Positions 1-6,526 of a DNA stretch of 8,922 bases are shown in pieces; positions within the stretch are counted from its first letter, which is position 1, and each line of letters opens with the position of its first letter. The position numbers and the translations under genes are program-made. The stretch covers positions 1-8,922 of the forward strand of contig CANHPJ010000047.1 of assembly GCA_947462515.1 (NCBI GenBank), in the 5' to 3' direction. The stretch comes from Bacteroidota bacterium (lineage in GTDB: Bacteria > Bacteroidota > Bacteroidia > JACCXN01). Under the pieces are notes generated by a model. It was not told the origin of the DNA, did no database searches, and saw nothing but the letters and a program-made list of their open reading frames with translations.

Positions 1-67
1 AACCATTCTCACCCTAAGTGTACCATTTCGAAAAAATCTTATTTAATTAAAAAGTTTTGTTTGAAGC

Positions 68-86
68 TTAAATCTAGCAGATTTAA
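68..86 (-). terminator. Candidate terminator hairpin after the M23/carbonic anhydrase pair
   Basis: A perfect 8-bp inverted repeat (TTAAATCT at 68-75, AGATTTAA at 79-86) with a 3-nt loop lies 57 nt beyond the stop codon of the carbonic anhydrase-like gene. On the minus strand it is followed about 15 nt later by an ACTTTTT run. The stem is AT-rich and the T-run is not adjacent, so it is not a canonical Rho-independent terminator. The rest of positions 1-142 shows no gene I can support. Confidence 0.3.
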
Positions 87-142
87 AACCATAACATTTA
101 ACAGATCTATCCTTTCTGTAAATCAAGAGGGTTGATAAAACA

Positions 143-655
143 TCATTTAAACCAGCCAGAATACATCAGGTAATTATCGGCAATGCGATTTATTTCGCCT
201 TTAATGAGTTCCTGGCTGATGTCTTTTACCTTTTTGGCGGGTACACCGGCGTAAATGCATCCTGATTCTATTTTGGTGTTTTCGAGCACCACGGCTCCTG
301 CGGCTATAATGGTATTGCTTCCAATCTCTACATTATCCATTACTATGGCACCCATGCCAATCAGCACATTGTCGTGCACGGTACAGCCATGTACAATGGC
401 ATTATGCCCAACAGATACATTGTTACCCAGAGAGACTTTAGTTTTTTCGTAGGTGCAGTGTATTACAGCCCCATCCTGAATGTTTACTTTGTTACCCATT
501 CTAATGGAGTTAACATCACCTCTTACCACGGCATTAAACCAAACGCTACATTCGTTACCCATTACAACATCGCCAACAATAGTGGCATTTTCTGCAAAAT
601 AACAATCGTTTCCATATTGCGGGTAAATTCCTTTTACTGGTTTAATAAGAGCCAT
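143..655 (-). CDS. Gamma-class carbonic anhydrase family protein (hexapeptide-repeat left-handed beta-helix)
   Basis: A 170-residue cytoplasmic protein of the gamma carbonic anhydrase/YrdA/PaaY group. Members form trimers of left-handed beta-helices and bind a metal at subunit interfaces; some hydrate CO2, while for many the activity is unproven. Hexapeptide repeats of the [ILV]-G-x-x-x-x type run from about residue 22 to 125. The family's active-site pattern is intact: Arg45, Asp47, Gln60, Asp61 and the metal ligands His66, His84 and His89. The Arg-x-Asp and Gln-Asp-x4-His spacings match the archaeal enzyme Cam; the His66-His84 spacing is shorter, because the acidic loop carrying Cam's proton-shuttle glutamates is absent, as in YrdA-type proteins. 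A GVPAKKV motif (137-143) precedes the C-terminal helix. There is no signal peptide. It starts 45 nt after the M23 peptidase stop with no promoter seen between, so co-transcription is likely. The family call is firm; carbonic anhydrase activity is inferred from the intact residues. Confidence 0.92.
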   Translation of the reverse strand: MALIKPVKGIYPQYGNDCYFAENATIVGDVVMGNECSVWFNAVVRGDVNSIRMGNKVNIQDGAVIHCTYEKTKVSLGNNVSVGHNAIVHGCTVHDNVLIGMGAIVMDNVEIGSNTIIAAGAVVLENTKIESGCIYAGVPAKKVKDISQELIKGEINRIADNYLMYSGWFK

Positions 656-700
656 TTTTTATGTTTTTAAATTTAATGATGAAATGCTTTTTGCATCAAA

Positions 701-1969
701 TCAGTTTATTCGAAGTTCCTGTCCTACCTTTAATCTTGATTTTTTATTCAAGGCATTTAATTCATACAGTTTTTTCAGGCTTATGCCGTATCGCTCGGCA
801 ATCTGGTAGGGTAGATCACCATTTTTCACCTTATAAAAAGCGGCGCCATCAGGAAACGCTATATAGGATGATTTTGTTTTTTTTAAGATGAATGCTTCAC
901 TAAACAATTCTTTTTCTTTAAAAGAAATCAAGTAAGAGGGGTCAATGGGTTTACCTTTAAAACGAATTTCAAAATGCAGGTGGCTGCCACGCGATCTGCC
1001 GGTGTTGCCGCCGAGGCCTAATACCTGCCCGGCATTTATTACCTGTCCGGGCTTTACTTTTATCTTGTATAAATGCGCATAGAGCGTTTCTAAGCCGTTA
1101 TAATGTCTTATGACTACCACATTGCCGTAAGTGCTTTGGTTTCTGGCTACGCGCACCATACCATCGAACGCGGCCACTACCGGAGCCCCTGTTTTAAGGT
1201 CAATATCTATACCATTATGATTGCGTCCATCACGAGGGCCAAAAGGAGAGGTTAAAGGTCCGTTATATGGGTGAACATATTTGCAGAAATTGGAAGAATC
1301 TTCTATAACCAGTTTTTGTACTGAATCAGCTGCCCATAATTCATCCGAGTAAGGGTTTGCTTTTTTTGTGTCCCAGCTTTCATAGAAACAGTTCGCAGGG
1401 TATAAAGATTGATCGTAAAAATTGGTTATTGCAACTTCATCCAGGTTAAAGGATTCGTTATTGCTTGTTCTTGTAGCTACATAATAATTTATCTGATTTA
1501 TAGCGTGGTAGGGAATTTCCTTTAACTCAAATAGAGAGTCTATTTTTAAATAGATTTCTTCATCACTTTTTCCTTTTATTGATAAAAATAAGTTGATCTG
1601 GCTGATAAAATCTTCGGGTGGATTATCGAGCTTTTTTAATGAGTCGAGCATTAACGAAAGTTCTGTTTCATTTTTGTTTTTTAAGGACAGGTAAAGATTG
1701 ATTCTATTAACGAAGCTTGTTGGAACAACATCTAAAGTAAACAAAGAGTCAATATAATAAATCAGTTTTTCATCTGATATTCCTTGAAAAGAGAGAGCAT
1801 CGAAATTATGCTTACTTTCTTCAACAGATAAACAAAAGGAATCAGAAATCAGAGGATCGCTCGTGAAATTTACACGGCAAGATATTTTTGAATCAGCAGC
1901 AGATAATCTCTTAAGGGAAAAGATAAAAAACAATAAAACAAGCCTTCTCAATATTGCTTTCAACGACAT
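701..1969 (-). CDS. Secreted M23 family metallopeptidase with C-terminal LysM domain
   Basis: A 422-residue exported peptidoglycan hydrolase. A signal peptide (hydrophobic core about residues 9-19) probably ends near SAA at 23-25. Next comes a low-complexity helical region with three tandem 35-residue repeats (about 66-168). The lysostaphin-type Zn endopeptidase domain spans about 235-345: HNGID gives ligands His251 and Asp255, YAHL gives His299, and HLHFE gives His330 and the ligand His332. All catalytic positions are present, so it should be active, presumably cutting stem-peptide cross-links as in MepM/NlpD-type proteins (bond specificity is inferred). A LysM domain (about 379-421) should anchor it to glycan. 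In many M23 proteins LysM is N-terminal; here it is C-terminal. The ATG at 1967-1969 fits the signal peptide and a promoter about 20 nt upstream. The carbonic anhydrase-like gene follows after 45 nt. Confidence 0.93.
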   Translation of the reverse strand: MSLKAILRRLVLLFFIFSLKRLSAADSKISCRVNFTSDPLISDSFCLSVEESKHNFDALSFQGISDEKLIYYIDSLFTLDVVPTSFVNRINLYLSLKNKNETELSLMLDSLKKLDNPPEDFISQINLFLSIKGKSDEEIYLKIDSLFELKEIPYHAINQINYYVATRTSNNESFNLDEVAITNFYDQSLYPANCFYESWDTKKANPYSDELWAADSVQKLVIEDSSNFCKYVHPYNGPLTSPFGPRDGRNHNGIDIDLKTGAPVVAAFDGMVRVARNQSTYGNVVVIRHYNGLETLYAHLYKIKVKPGQVINAGQVLGLGGNTGRSRGSHLHFEIRFKGKPIDPSYLISFKEKELFSEAFILKKTKSSYIAFPDGAAFYKVKNGDLPYQIAERYGISLKKLYELNALNKKSRLKVGQELRIN

Positions 1970-1989
1970 TTTAGGTATACTGTTTAGCT

Positions 1990-2019
1990 CAAATATTATT
2001 TTTTATTAATCATATGCAA
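1990..2019 (-). promoter_or_regulatory. Bacteroidetes-type promoter for the M23 peptidase gene
   Basis: On the minus strand a TTG (2017-2019) is followed after exactly 19 nt by AATATTTG (1990-1997), which matches the TAnnTTTG -7 box at 7 of 8 positions. Transcription would begin near 1983, leaving a short leader of roughly 14 nt before the ATG at 1969. Confidence 0.5.
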
Positions 2020-2059
2020 TTTACAAAATCTATGCTGAAAGTTGATTTTAAAATGGAGC

Positions 2060-2079
2060 TTGAAAAAGTAATTTTTCAA
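2060..2079. repeat. Perfect 8-bp hairpin, GTAA loop; possible terminator of the MFS-SemiSWEET operon
   Basis: TTGAAAAA (2060-2067) and TTTTTCAA (2072-2079) are perfect inverted repeats around the 4-nt loop GTAA, a GNRA-type tetraloop in plus-strand RNA. The hairpin lies 73 nt beyond the SemiSWEET stop and about 40 nt upstream of the M23 promoter. It could end the MFS-SemiSWEET transcript or act at the peptidase promoter. No T-run follows it on the minus strand, so terminator function is only inferred. Confidence 0.4.
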
Positions 2080-2151
2080 CATTTTGTTAATTTTTTTATG
2101 TCGCAAAATTTGGAATAGAGCTCATGTAAGATTGCTTTAAGGAAGTCCGTC

Positions 2152-2406
2152 TTATTTGTATTTCAGTTTAAAATATAAAATCAAGCCTACCAGAATTGCA
2201 GTAATTCCATTAAACAAAGTGATAGGGATTGATTCCATATAAACACCATAGATTATCCAAAGACAAACCCCAATTAAAAGTACTACAAACATAACAAGTG
2301 ATATGTCGGCGACAGATTTTGTTTTATAGATGGTAATAACCTGAGGCAAGAACGAAATCGTTGTGCATATGCCGGCCATAAATCCAAGAAATTGTAAATA
2401 ATCCAT
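2152..2406 (-). CDS. SemiSWEET family sugar transporter (PQ-loop/MtN3)
   Basis: An 84-residue integral membrane protein with three predicted helices (about 5-25, 34-54 and 58-79), the size and topology of a bacterial SemiSWEET, which works as a homodimer and moves sugars down their gradient. The defining PQ motif is at Pro21-Gln22, at the end of helix 1 (FLPQV). Trp50 and Asn66 sit where SemiSWEETs carry the Trp/Asn pair that lines the sugar pocket. The KTKSVADIS stretch between helices 1 and 2 is also typical. The substrate cannot be read from sequence. The start codon lies 3 nt after the MFS stop codon, so the two genes are very probably translated from one mRNA. Small PQ-loop proteins of other function exist, but the length and pocket residues favour SemiSWEET. 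Confidence 0.9.
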   Translation of the reverse strand: MDYLQFLGFMAGICTTISFLPQVITIYKTKSVADISLVMFVVLLIGVCLWIIYGVYMESIPITLFNGITAILVGLILYFKLKYK

Positions 2407-2409
2407 AGT

Positions 2410-3666
2410 TTAGTGTTCAAGGTTTAATTTTCTCAATTTTGGAGCTATTCTAGCAGCCACCAGCGAAGATAAAACAGCTATAGAGCCGCCCATTACTACC
2501 GAAGGCACCACCCCCATTAATCGGGCAGCGGCACCAGACTCAAAAGCGCCTATTTCATTGGAAGAGCCTATAAACATGGTATTTACAGCAGAAACTCTTC
2601 CTCGCATGTTTTCAGGCGTTAGGAGCTGCATAATAGAAGATCTTATCACAACGCTTACACTGTCGAACATCCCACTTATAGCAAGTATGATTAAAGAGAG
2701 GAAAAAGTTTTTGGAGAGCGCAAAAACAACCATACAAATCCCAAATCCGGCAACGGAGAAAATTAAATTTCTTCCGGCTTTTTTTAAAGGGGGCTTATAA
2801 GCTAAATAAGTGGCGGCCAATATGGCTCCTACAGAAGGAGCAGCATTTAAAAACCCGAATTCAACAGGTCCCACAAATAATATTTCATTGGCAAAAACCG
2901 ACAACAAGGCAACTGCGCCTCCAAATAATACGGCAATTAAATCCAATGCCATTGCACCAAGAAAAACCTGATTACCGAAAACAAACTTAACACCTATTGC
3001 GAGACTTTCTCTCAGAGAATAAGCAATAGTTTGTTCAGGCACAGGTTTTGGTTTTATTCTATAGGTAAGGATAAGTCCTAAAGCAACCAGTAAAAGCGCA
3101 ATTAGATAGCTGCTTTGCACGCCAAGGTAGCCAATTATCACACCTCCTATGGCAGCACCTGCAACAGTAGCTCCTTGCCAGAATGTGCTGTTCCATGCTG
3201 CCGAGCCGGCATATAATTCTCTTGGCACTAGTTGCGACATTAGTGCAAAGTTAGCAGGTCTGAAAAATCCACGGGCAATTCCGCTGGCAAAAACAGTTAA
3301 GTAGATTGGCCATACATTGTTCGTTAGATATCCGGATGCGTAGCTTGTGGATAAAAAGTACAAACCTGCAGAGGTGAATAAAAACATGGCGGTTGATACT
3401 ACCACGATTTTTCTTCTGTCCATTTTGTCGGCAAGGTGTCCCGCATACAGGGCAACTGCCAGGGCGGGTAGGGCTTCCGATAAACCAATCATCCCAAGAG
3501 AAAGTGCATTTTTTGTGATCTGAAACACCTGCCAGTAAAGCGTGACGTTTTGAATCTGAACGGCAAGGGTCATTAAAACTCTTGCTGCAATGAAATTTTT
3601 AAAATCCGGGTATTTAAATACGGTATATGCTTGATCAGAAGAGTTAAAAAGAAATTTTAAATTCAT
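2410..3666 (-). CDS. MFS transporter, EntS-like (MFS_3 type)
   Basis: A 418-residue inner-membrane transporter with about 12 predicted hydrophobic segments. The MFS motif A is clear in the loop after helix 2 (about 76-86, GHLADKMDRRK), and a related segment follows helix 8. The GFFRPANFALM stretch after helix 4 and MRGRVSAVN in the second half are features of the MFS_3 group, which includes the enterobactin exporter EntS and uncharacterised drug or metabolite exporters. Export by proton antiport is therefore likely, but the substrate is unknown. The ATG at 3664-3666 is supported by a promoter about 80 nt upstream. The downstream SemiSWEET gene begins 3 nt after the stop. The divergent SRPBCC-GyrI gene shares the 255-nt upstream region. 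Confidence 0.9.
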   Translation of the reverse strand: MNLKFLFNSSDQAYTVFKYPDFKNFIAARVLMTLAVQIQNVTLYWQVFQITKNALSLGMIGLSEALPALAVALYAGHLADKMDRRKIVVVSTAMFLFTSAGLYFLSTSYASGYLTNNVWPIYLTVFASGIARGFFRPANFALMSQLVPRELYAGSAAWNSTFWQGATVAGAAIGGVIIGYLGVQSSYLIALLLVALGLILTYRIKPKPVPEQTIAYSLRESLAIGVKFVFGNQVFLGAMALDLIAVLFGGAVALLSVFANEILFVGPVEFGFLNAAPSVGAILAATYLAYKPPLKKAGRNLIFSVAGFGICMVVFALSKNFFLSLIILAISGMFDSVSVVIRSSIMQLLTPENMRGRVSAVNTMFIGSSNEIGAFESGAAARLMGVVPSVVMGGSIAVLSSLVAARIAPKLRKLNLEH

Positions 3667-3742
3667 TTTAAATTGATAATGGCTTAATTACTGTGAAACA
3701 AGGCTGATGTTGCAGAAATTTTCCGGCTAATAATATTTAGTT

Positions 3743-3773
3743 CAAAAGTAAGCATCCTTATTTAAACATTCAA
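3743..3773 (-). promoter_or_regulatory. Bacteroidetes-type promoter for the MFS-SemiSWEET operon
   Basis: On the minus strand TTG (3771-3773) is followed after 20 nt by TACTTTTG (3743-3750), a full match to TAnnTTTG. Transcription would start near 3736, giving a leader of about 70 nt before the MFS ATG. Spacers of about 17 to 23 nt are accepted for this promoter class. Confidence 0.6.
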
Positions 3774-3894
3774 TTGATTATTTTCTTAGTAGGCAAAAAA
3801 ATACCCAAGTCATTAATCTTTTAGCCTATGTCTATTCTTTAAGTTTTGATTTTCAGGCATTTGTTTTTTATGTCAACTGTGGATTGATTTTTAT

Positions 3895-3922
3895 TGATTA
3901 TTAAGTAAAACTTGATTAATCA
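3895..3922 (+). promoter_or_regulatory. Hairpin covering the translation start of the SRPBCC-GyrI gene
   Basis: TGATTATTAAG (3895-3905) can pair with CTTGATTAATCA (3911-3922) across a 5-nt loop TAAAA. This gives 11 pairs with one T-G wobble and one bulged T (3916). The last paired base is the A of the start codon, so folding would hide the ribosome-binding region. The stem is AU-rich and probably only marginally stable. Four TTGATT hexamers occur upstream of the gene (3846, 3884, 3894, 3912), two of them inside this structure. No good -33/-7 promoter pair was found for this gene. Confidence 0.35.
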
Positions 3923-4917
3923 TGAAAATTTTAAAAACGATTGGTGTTGTGCTTTTGGTGTTGTTTGCAATAATAATTGTTGTTTCTGCTTTGGCGCCTC
4001 CTAAGATGAAAATTGAAGAGTCCATAATTATAAAAGCAAAGCCAAAAGTGGTTTTCGATGAATTGAATGATTTGAAAAAATGGCCTAAGTGGAGTGCGTG
4101 GTCTCAAAAAGATAAGGATATAAAATGGAGTTTTTCTGATACATCTTCTGGTCAGGGAGCGAATATGAGCTGGGAGAGCAGTATGGTTGGAGTTGGCAAG
4201 CAAGTCATAGAGGTAAGTGATCCAAATCGCCATGTTATTACCAAACTGAATTTTTCAGGTTGGCAGGGGGATAATTACGAGAGTTTTTTTATTGAAGCGG
4301 TTCCGGAAGGATCAAAAGTGACACGTTCACTGGAGGGTGCTGAATTGAAATTTTTTCTGCGCGGTTTCGCTGTTTTAATGCATAAAATGGTTCAAAAAGA
4401 TTATCAGCAGGGGCTTGAAAATTTGAAATCGATATGTGAAGCTAAGCCTCAGGATATTGAAATGAAAATAGAGCTGAAAACCATCAAGGCCATCTCAGGG
4501 TTAGCAATTATGGACACAGCCACCTCAAGGCAAATAGGAGAAAGGATAGGAGCTGATTTCAATGAAATAGCAGACTACATCAAACAGCTAAAAGGAAAGC
4601 AAACAGGAGCGCCTTTTGCGGTTTATTATCAATACAAAAACGATACGATGGTTTTTCAAGCCGGTATCCCCACAGATAAGAATCTAAAGGAGAATGAACG
4701 CATTAAAGTTATCAAGCTAAATGGTGGGAAGGTGGCAGTGGGTCGTTATCAAGGGAGCTTCGAAAATATAGGTCGCGCGCATGAGTCAATTAATAAATGG
4801 ATTTATGAAAACAAATTAGGATTGAATGGTTCACCATGGGAGGTTTATCTTACCAATCCTGCAGAAGAACCTGACCAGGAAAAGTGGATAACAGAAATTT
4901 ATTATCCTGTAAATTAA
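3922..4917 (+). CDS. Membrane-anchored SRPBCC domain / GyrI-like domain fusion protein
   Basis: A 331-residue protein of two ligand-binding domains behind one N-terminal membrane helix (about 7-25). Residues about 33-172 form an SRPBCC (START/polyketide-cyclase-like) domain with the usual opening: an acid-rich first strand, the PKVVFDELNDLKKW helix and the WSAW segment. Residues about 181-331 form a GyrI-like (AraC effector-binding/SOUL-type) domain: Gly274-Arg-Tyr-Gln-Gly, the WEVYLTNP segment with Glu307 at the acidic position used for cationic ligands in BmrR-type domains, and a final IYYPV strand. There is no DNA-binding domain, so it is not a transcription factor of the AraC or MerR type. 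The positive N-terminus followed by a single helix suggests that both domains sit outside the cytoplasmic membrane, but a cleaved signal peptide is possible. Choosing the internal Met29 as start would remove the helix, so the upstream ATG is preferred. The ligand and role are unknown. Confidence 0.85.
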   Translation: MKILKTIGVVLLVLFAIIIVVSALAPPKMKIEESIIIKAKPKVVFDELNDLKKWPKWSAWSQKDKDIKWSFSDTSSGQGANMSWESSMVGVGKQVIEVSDPNRHVITKLNFSGWQGDNYESFFIEAVPEGSKVTRSLEGAELKFFLRGFAVLMHKMVQKDYQQGLENLKSICEAKPQDIEMKIELKTIKAISGLAIMDTATSRQIGERIGADFNEIADYIKQLKGKQTGAPFAVYYQYKNDTMVFQAGIPTDKNLKENERIKVIKLNGGKVAVGRYQGSFENIGRAHESINKWIYENKLGLNGSPWEVYLTNPAEEPDQEKWITEIYYPVN

Positions 4918-5010
4918 GTATACAGCTTATTTTCCTAGCCATTTGTTTAACTCTGTTTTTCAGATAAGATAAGTAGCAATGCATAGTGCGATGCAGCAGG
5001 GCTGGCATAC

Positions 5011-5038
5011 AAAGCAATTTATTAAAAAGAATTGCTTT
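5011..5038. terminator. Candidate terminator hairpin between convergent genes
   Basis: AAAGCAATT (5011-5019) and AATTGCTTT (5030-5038) form a perfect 9-bp stem around a 10-nt loop. It lies 93 nt after the SRPBCC-GyrI stop and 79 nt beyond the acyltransferase stop, where a terminator for either convergent transcript is expected. No T-run follows it in either direction, so this is a candidate by position and stem only. Confidence 0.4.
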
Positions 5039-5081
5039 AAATGAAAGACATCAATGATGAGTATTATAAAATCCTCATTTA

Positions 5082-5103
5082 TCGTAAGTTCGAAATCTTA
5101 CGA
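5082..5103 (-). terminator. Candidate terminator hairpin after the acyltransferase gene
   Basis: TCGTAAG (5082-5088) and CTTACGA (5097-5103) form a perfect 7-bp stem with an 8-nt loop containing TTCGAA. It begins 14 nt after the acyltransferase stop codon in the direction of transcription. On the minus strand a loose T-rich tract ending in ATTTT follows. The position favours a terminator; the weak tail lowers confidence. Confidence 0.4.
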
Positions 5104-5117
5104 ATAAAAGGTGTTAA

Positions 5118-5882
5118 TTATTCAGAAGGGTTCTCTGATGAAGTGTTTTTAAATTTTTGAAATTCTTCACTTTGTTCGATGGAAAACATCACTTGTTTGA
5201 GCAGAACATCAGAATTGGAATTATAATCAATTTCTAAGGGGGCTTTAAATTTTACAGAAAGGTTAACGCCTCGTTTTTTTAGCATAAGGCCTTTTTTATC
5301 AAAAGCCCTTCTAAAGCCATTTATCACAACCGGCACAACAACAGGCTGATATTTTTTTATAATGTGTGAGGTACCTCTTCTTCCGGGAGCAAATGCTTTG
5401 GTGGTGCCTTGAGGAAAAGTAATTACCCAGCCATCGTTTAATGCCAAGCCAATATTGCTAATATCCTGAAAATTTACTTTTCTGTTTATATCCTGTCCTG
5501 CTTCACGAAAGGTGCGTTTAATGGAAACTGAACCCAAATAAGCAAATAATTTAGGCAGCCATCCTGCTTTCATAGTTTCTTCAGCAGCAATGTAGTATAG
5601 GTTAGAAATAGGACGAAAAAGGTAAAGAGGATTCTTTATGGAGTTATTAAAGCCTGATTTTGAACTCGAAATAATGTGACCAATAGCCATCACATCCGCA
5701 AAATAGGTTTGGTGATTTGAAACAAAAAGAACGTTTTTCAAAGGTAAGCCTTTAAGATGCTCAGTACCTTCGATTTTTAACTTGTTGATTCTTGCAAACC
5801 TGGAATAGCTTGCAATACTCACAATAAAAGTCAGAGCTTTTTTGATAATAATGTTATGTCCTAAACAGTCTTTTTTCAGCAT
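5118..5882 (-). CDS. 1-acyl-sn-glycerol-3-phosphate acyltransferase family protein (PlsC-like, divergent motifs)
   Basis: A 254-residue acyltransferase of the PlsC/LPLAT superfamily, which moves acyl groups from acyl-ACP or acyl-CoA to lysophosphatidic acid or a related acceptor at the inner membrane. Motif I is NHQTYFAD (56-63): catalytic His57 and Asp63 are five residues apart, not the usual four (H-x4-D). Motif III is FPQGTT (156-161), with Gln158 in place of the usual Glu of FPEGTR. The segment after it, PGRRGTSHIIKKY, and VVVPVVINGF (181-190) match motif IV. From memory, the same motif changes occur in Bacteroidetes homologues, so this is a lineage and not a decayed gene. There is no strong signal peptide; residues 13-25 are moderately hydrophobic and may touch the membrane. 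The gene stands alone, convergent with its left neighbour and divergent from its right one. The superfamily call is firm; acceptor and donor are not known. Confidence 0.85.
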   Translation of the reverse strand: MLKKDCLGHNIIIKKALTFIVSIASYSRFARINKLKIEGTEHLKGLPLKNVLFVSNHQTYFADVMAIGHIISSSKSGFNNSIKNPLYLFRPISNLYYIAAEETMKAGWLPKLFAYLGSVSIKRTFREAGQDINRKVNFQDISNIGLALNDGWVITFPQGTTKAFAPGRRGTSHIIKKYQPVVVPVVINGFRRAFDKKGLMLKKRGVNLSVKFKAPLEIDYNSNSDVLLKQVMFSIEQSEEFQKFKNTSSENPSE

Positions 5883-5963
5883 TTTGCCGATGGCTCTTAA
5901 TGAAGATTTTTAAAAAATAATCTGCTAATTTATATATTCCTGTGTAATTATCGAAATTGATTT

Positions 5964-5971
5964 CAAATTTA
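5964..5971 (-). promoter_or_regulatory. Possible -7 box for the acyltransferase gene
   Basis: TAAATTTG on the minus strand matches TAnnTTTG fully and lies 81 nt upstream of the ATG at 5882. The expected -33 position, 19 nt further upstream, reads TGC and not TTG, so this is half a promoter at best. Confidence 0.35.
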
Positions 5972-6038
5972 ATTAAATCTTAGCGTTAAAGCATCCATCT
6001 TATATGCCTAAGTAGTGAAGAAAAATAAATTGTTTTTT

Positions 6039-6068
6039 TTGTCATAGTGGCTTGATTTTTTAAATTTG
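6039..6068 (+). promoter_or_regulatory. Consensus Bacteroidetes promoter for the small hypothetical gene at 6089
   Basis: TTG (6039-6041), a 19-nt spacer and TAAATTTG (6061-6068) match the TTG / TAnnTTTG consensus at every defined position. Transcription should start near 6074-6076, giving a leader of about 14 nt before the ATG. There is no Shine-Dalgarno sequence in that leader, which is usual in this phylum. This is the best promoter in the window. Confidence 0.72.
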
Positions 6069-6088
6069 CCATCCTAAAAACACAAAAG

Positions 6089-6526
6089 ATGGACTTTAAG
6101 AAGATAAATCAACAATTGATTGAACTGATTGATTTGAACCAGCAGTTAGAAAAAATGAATTATAATGATCCTTCCTACGATGATTTGGAAGATAAGATCC
6201 ACGCGATTCAAGATGATTTGAATCAGAAACATGGAGCCTTTTTCGAAAAAATAATTACCGGAATATACAAACAACTGAATTCTGATGATGAAATTTTGAA
6301 TTTTACTGATTATATAGCCCGAACATACAAGAAATCAACTGAAACAGAATTCGGCACTCAATATTTAGTTGATCCTGATGATAGTATCTCAATAAACTTC
6401 AAGCATGAAAGTTTAAAAGGGAAAGTTCTGGAGGGAAATTTGTATTTTAAACCTAACCCTTTAAGAATTGCTTTTTTATTGGGTGCCCAAGAAAGAATTT
6501 TGTGGAATTGTGAAGAAAAAAAATAG
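6089..6526 (+). CDS. Conserved small hypothetical protein
   Basis: A 145-residue soluble, acidic protein with no signal peptide or membrane helix. Residues about 4-48 look helical and heptad-like (LIELIDLNQQLEKM, then DDLEDKIHAIQDDLNQ), broken by NDPSYDD at 26-32. The second half is predicted to be mostly beta, with short strands around 99-105, 111-121 and 124-140 and the ending RIAFLLGAQERILWN. I do not recognise a named domain, but the architecture resembles uncharacterised proteins I recall from other Cytophagales. The start is well supported: the ATG lies about 14 nt after the predicted transcription start of a consensus promoter. It is divergent from the acyltransferase gene, and a 458-nt gap follows, so it is probably a single-gene unit. 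The coding call is strong; the function is unknown. Confidence 0.75.
   Translation: MDFKKINQQLIELIDLNQQLEKMNYNDPSYDDLEDKIHAIQDDLNQKHGAFFEKIITGIYKQLNSDDEILNFTDYIARTYKKSTETEFGTQYLVDPDDSISINFKHESLKGKVLEGNLYFKPNPLRIAFLLGAQERILWNCEEKK

Noticed and set aside
1..135. Frame open from the left edge on the plus strand to a TGA at about 133-135, as a possible gene end
   Set aside because: About 44 codons with biased, low-complexity composition and no domain; it crosses the AT-rich region containing the candidate terminator.
679..698. Small hairpin between the peptidase and carbonic anhydrase genes as an internal terminator
   Set aside because: Only about 4 perfect base pairs (ATGC/GCAT) with no T-run in the right place.
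255..891. Plus-strand open frames opposite the carbonic anhydrase and peptidase genes (255-452, 374-670, 661-891)
   Set aside because: They lie antisense to, or largely overlap, well-supported genes, and their products look like out-of-frame translation with no recognisable domain.
2558..2800. Plus-strand 80-codon frame inside the MFS gene
   Set aside because: Fully antisense to a conserved transporter; no promoter or domain.
3931..4233. Minus-strand 100-codon frame inside the SRPBCC-GyrI gene
   Set aside because: Antisense to a supported gene; the product is rich in His, Arg and Tyr as expected of a shadow frame.
4980..4995. TGCAT/ATGCA 5-bp inverted repeat between the convergent genes
   Set aside because: Short stem and no T-run; the stronger stems at 5011-5038 and 5082-5103 are better candidates.
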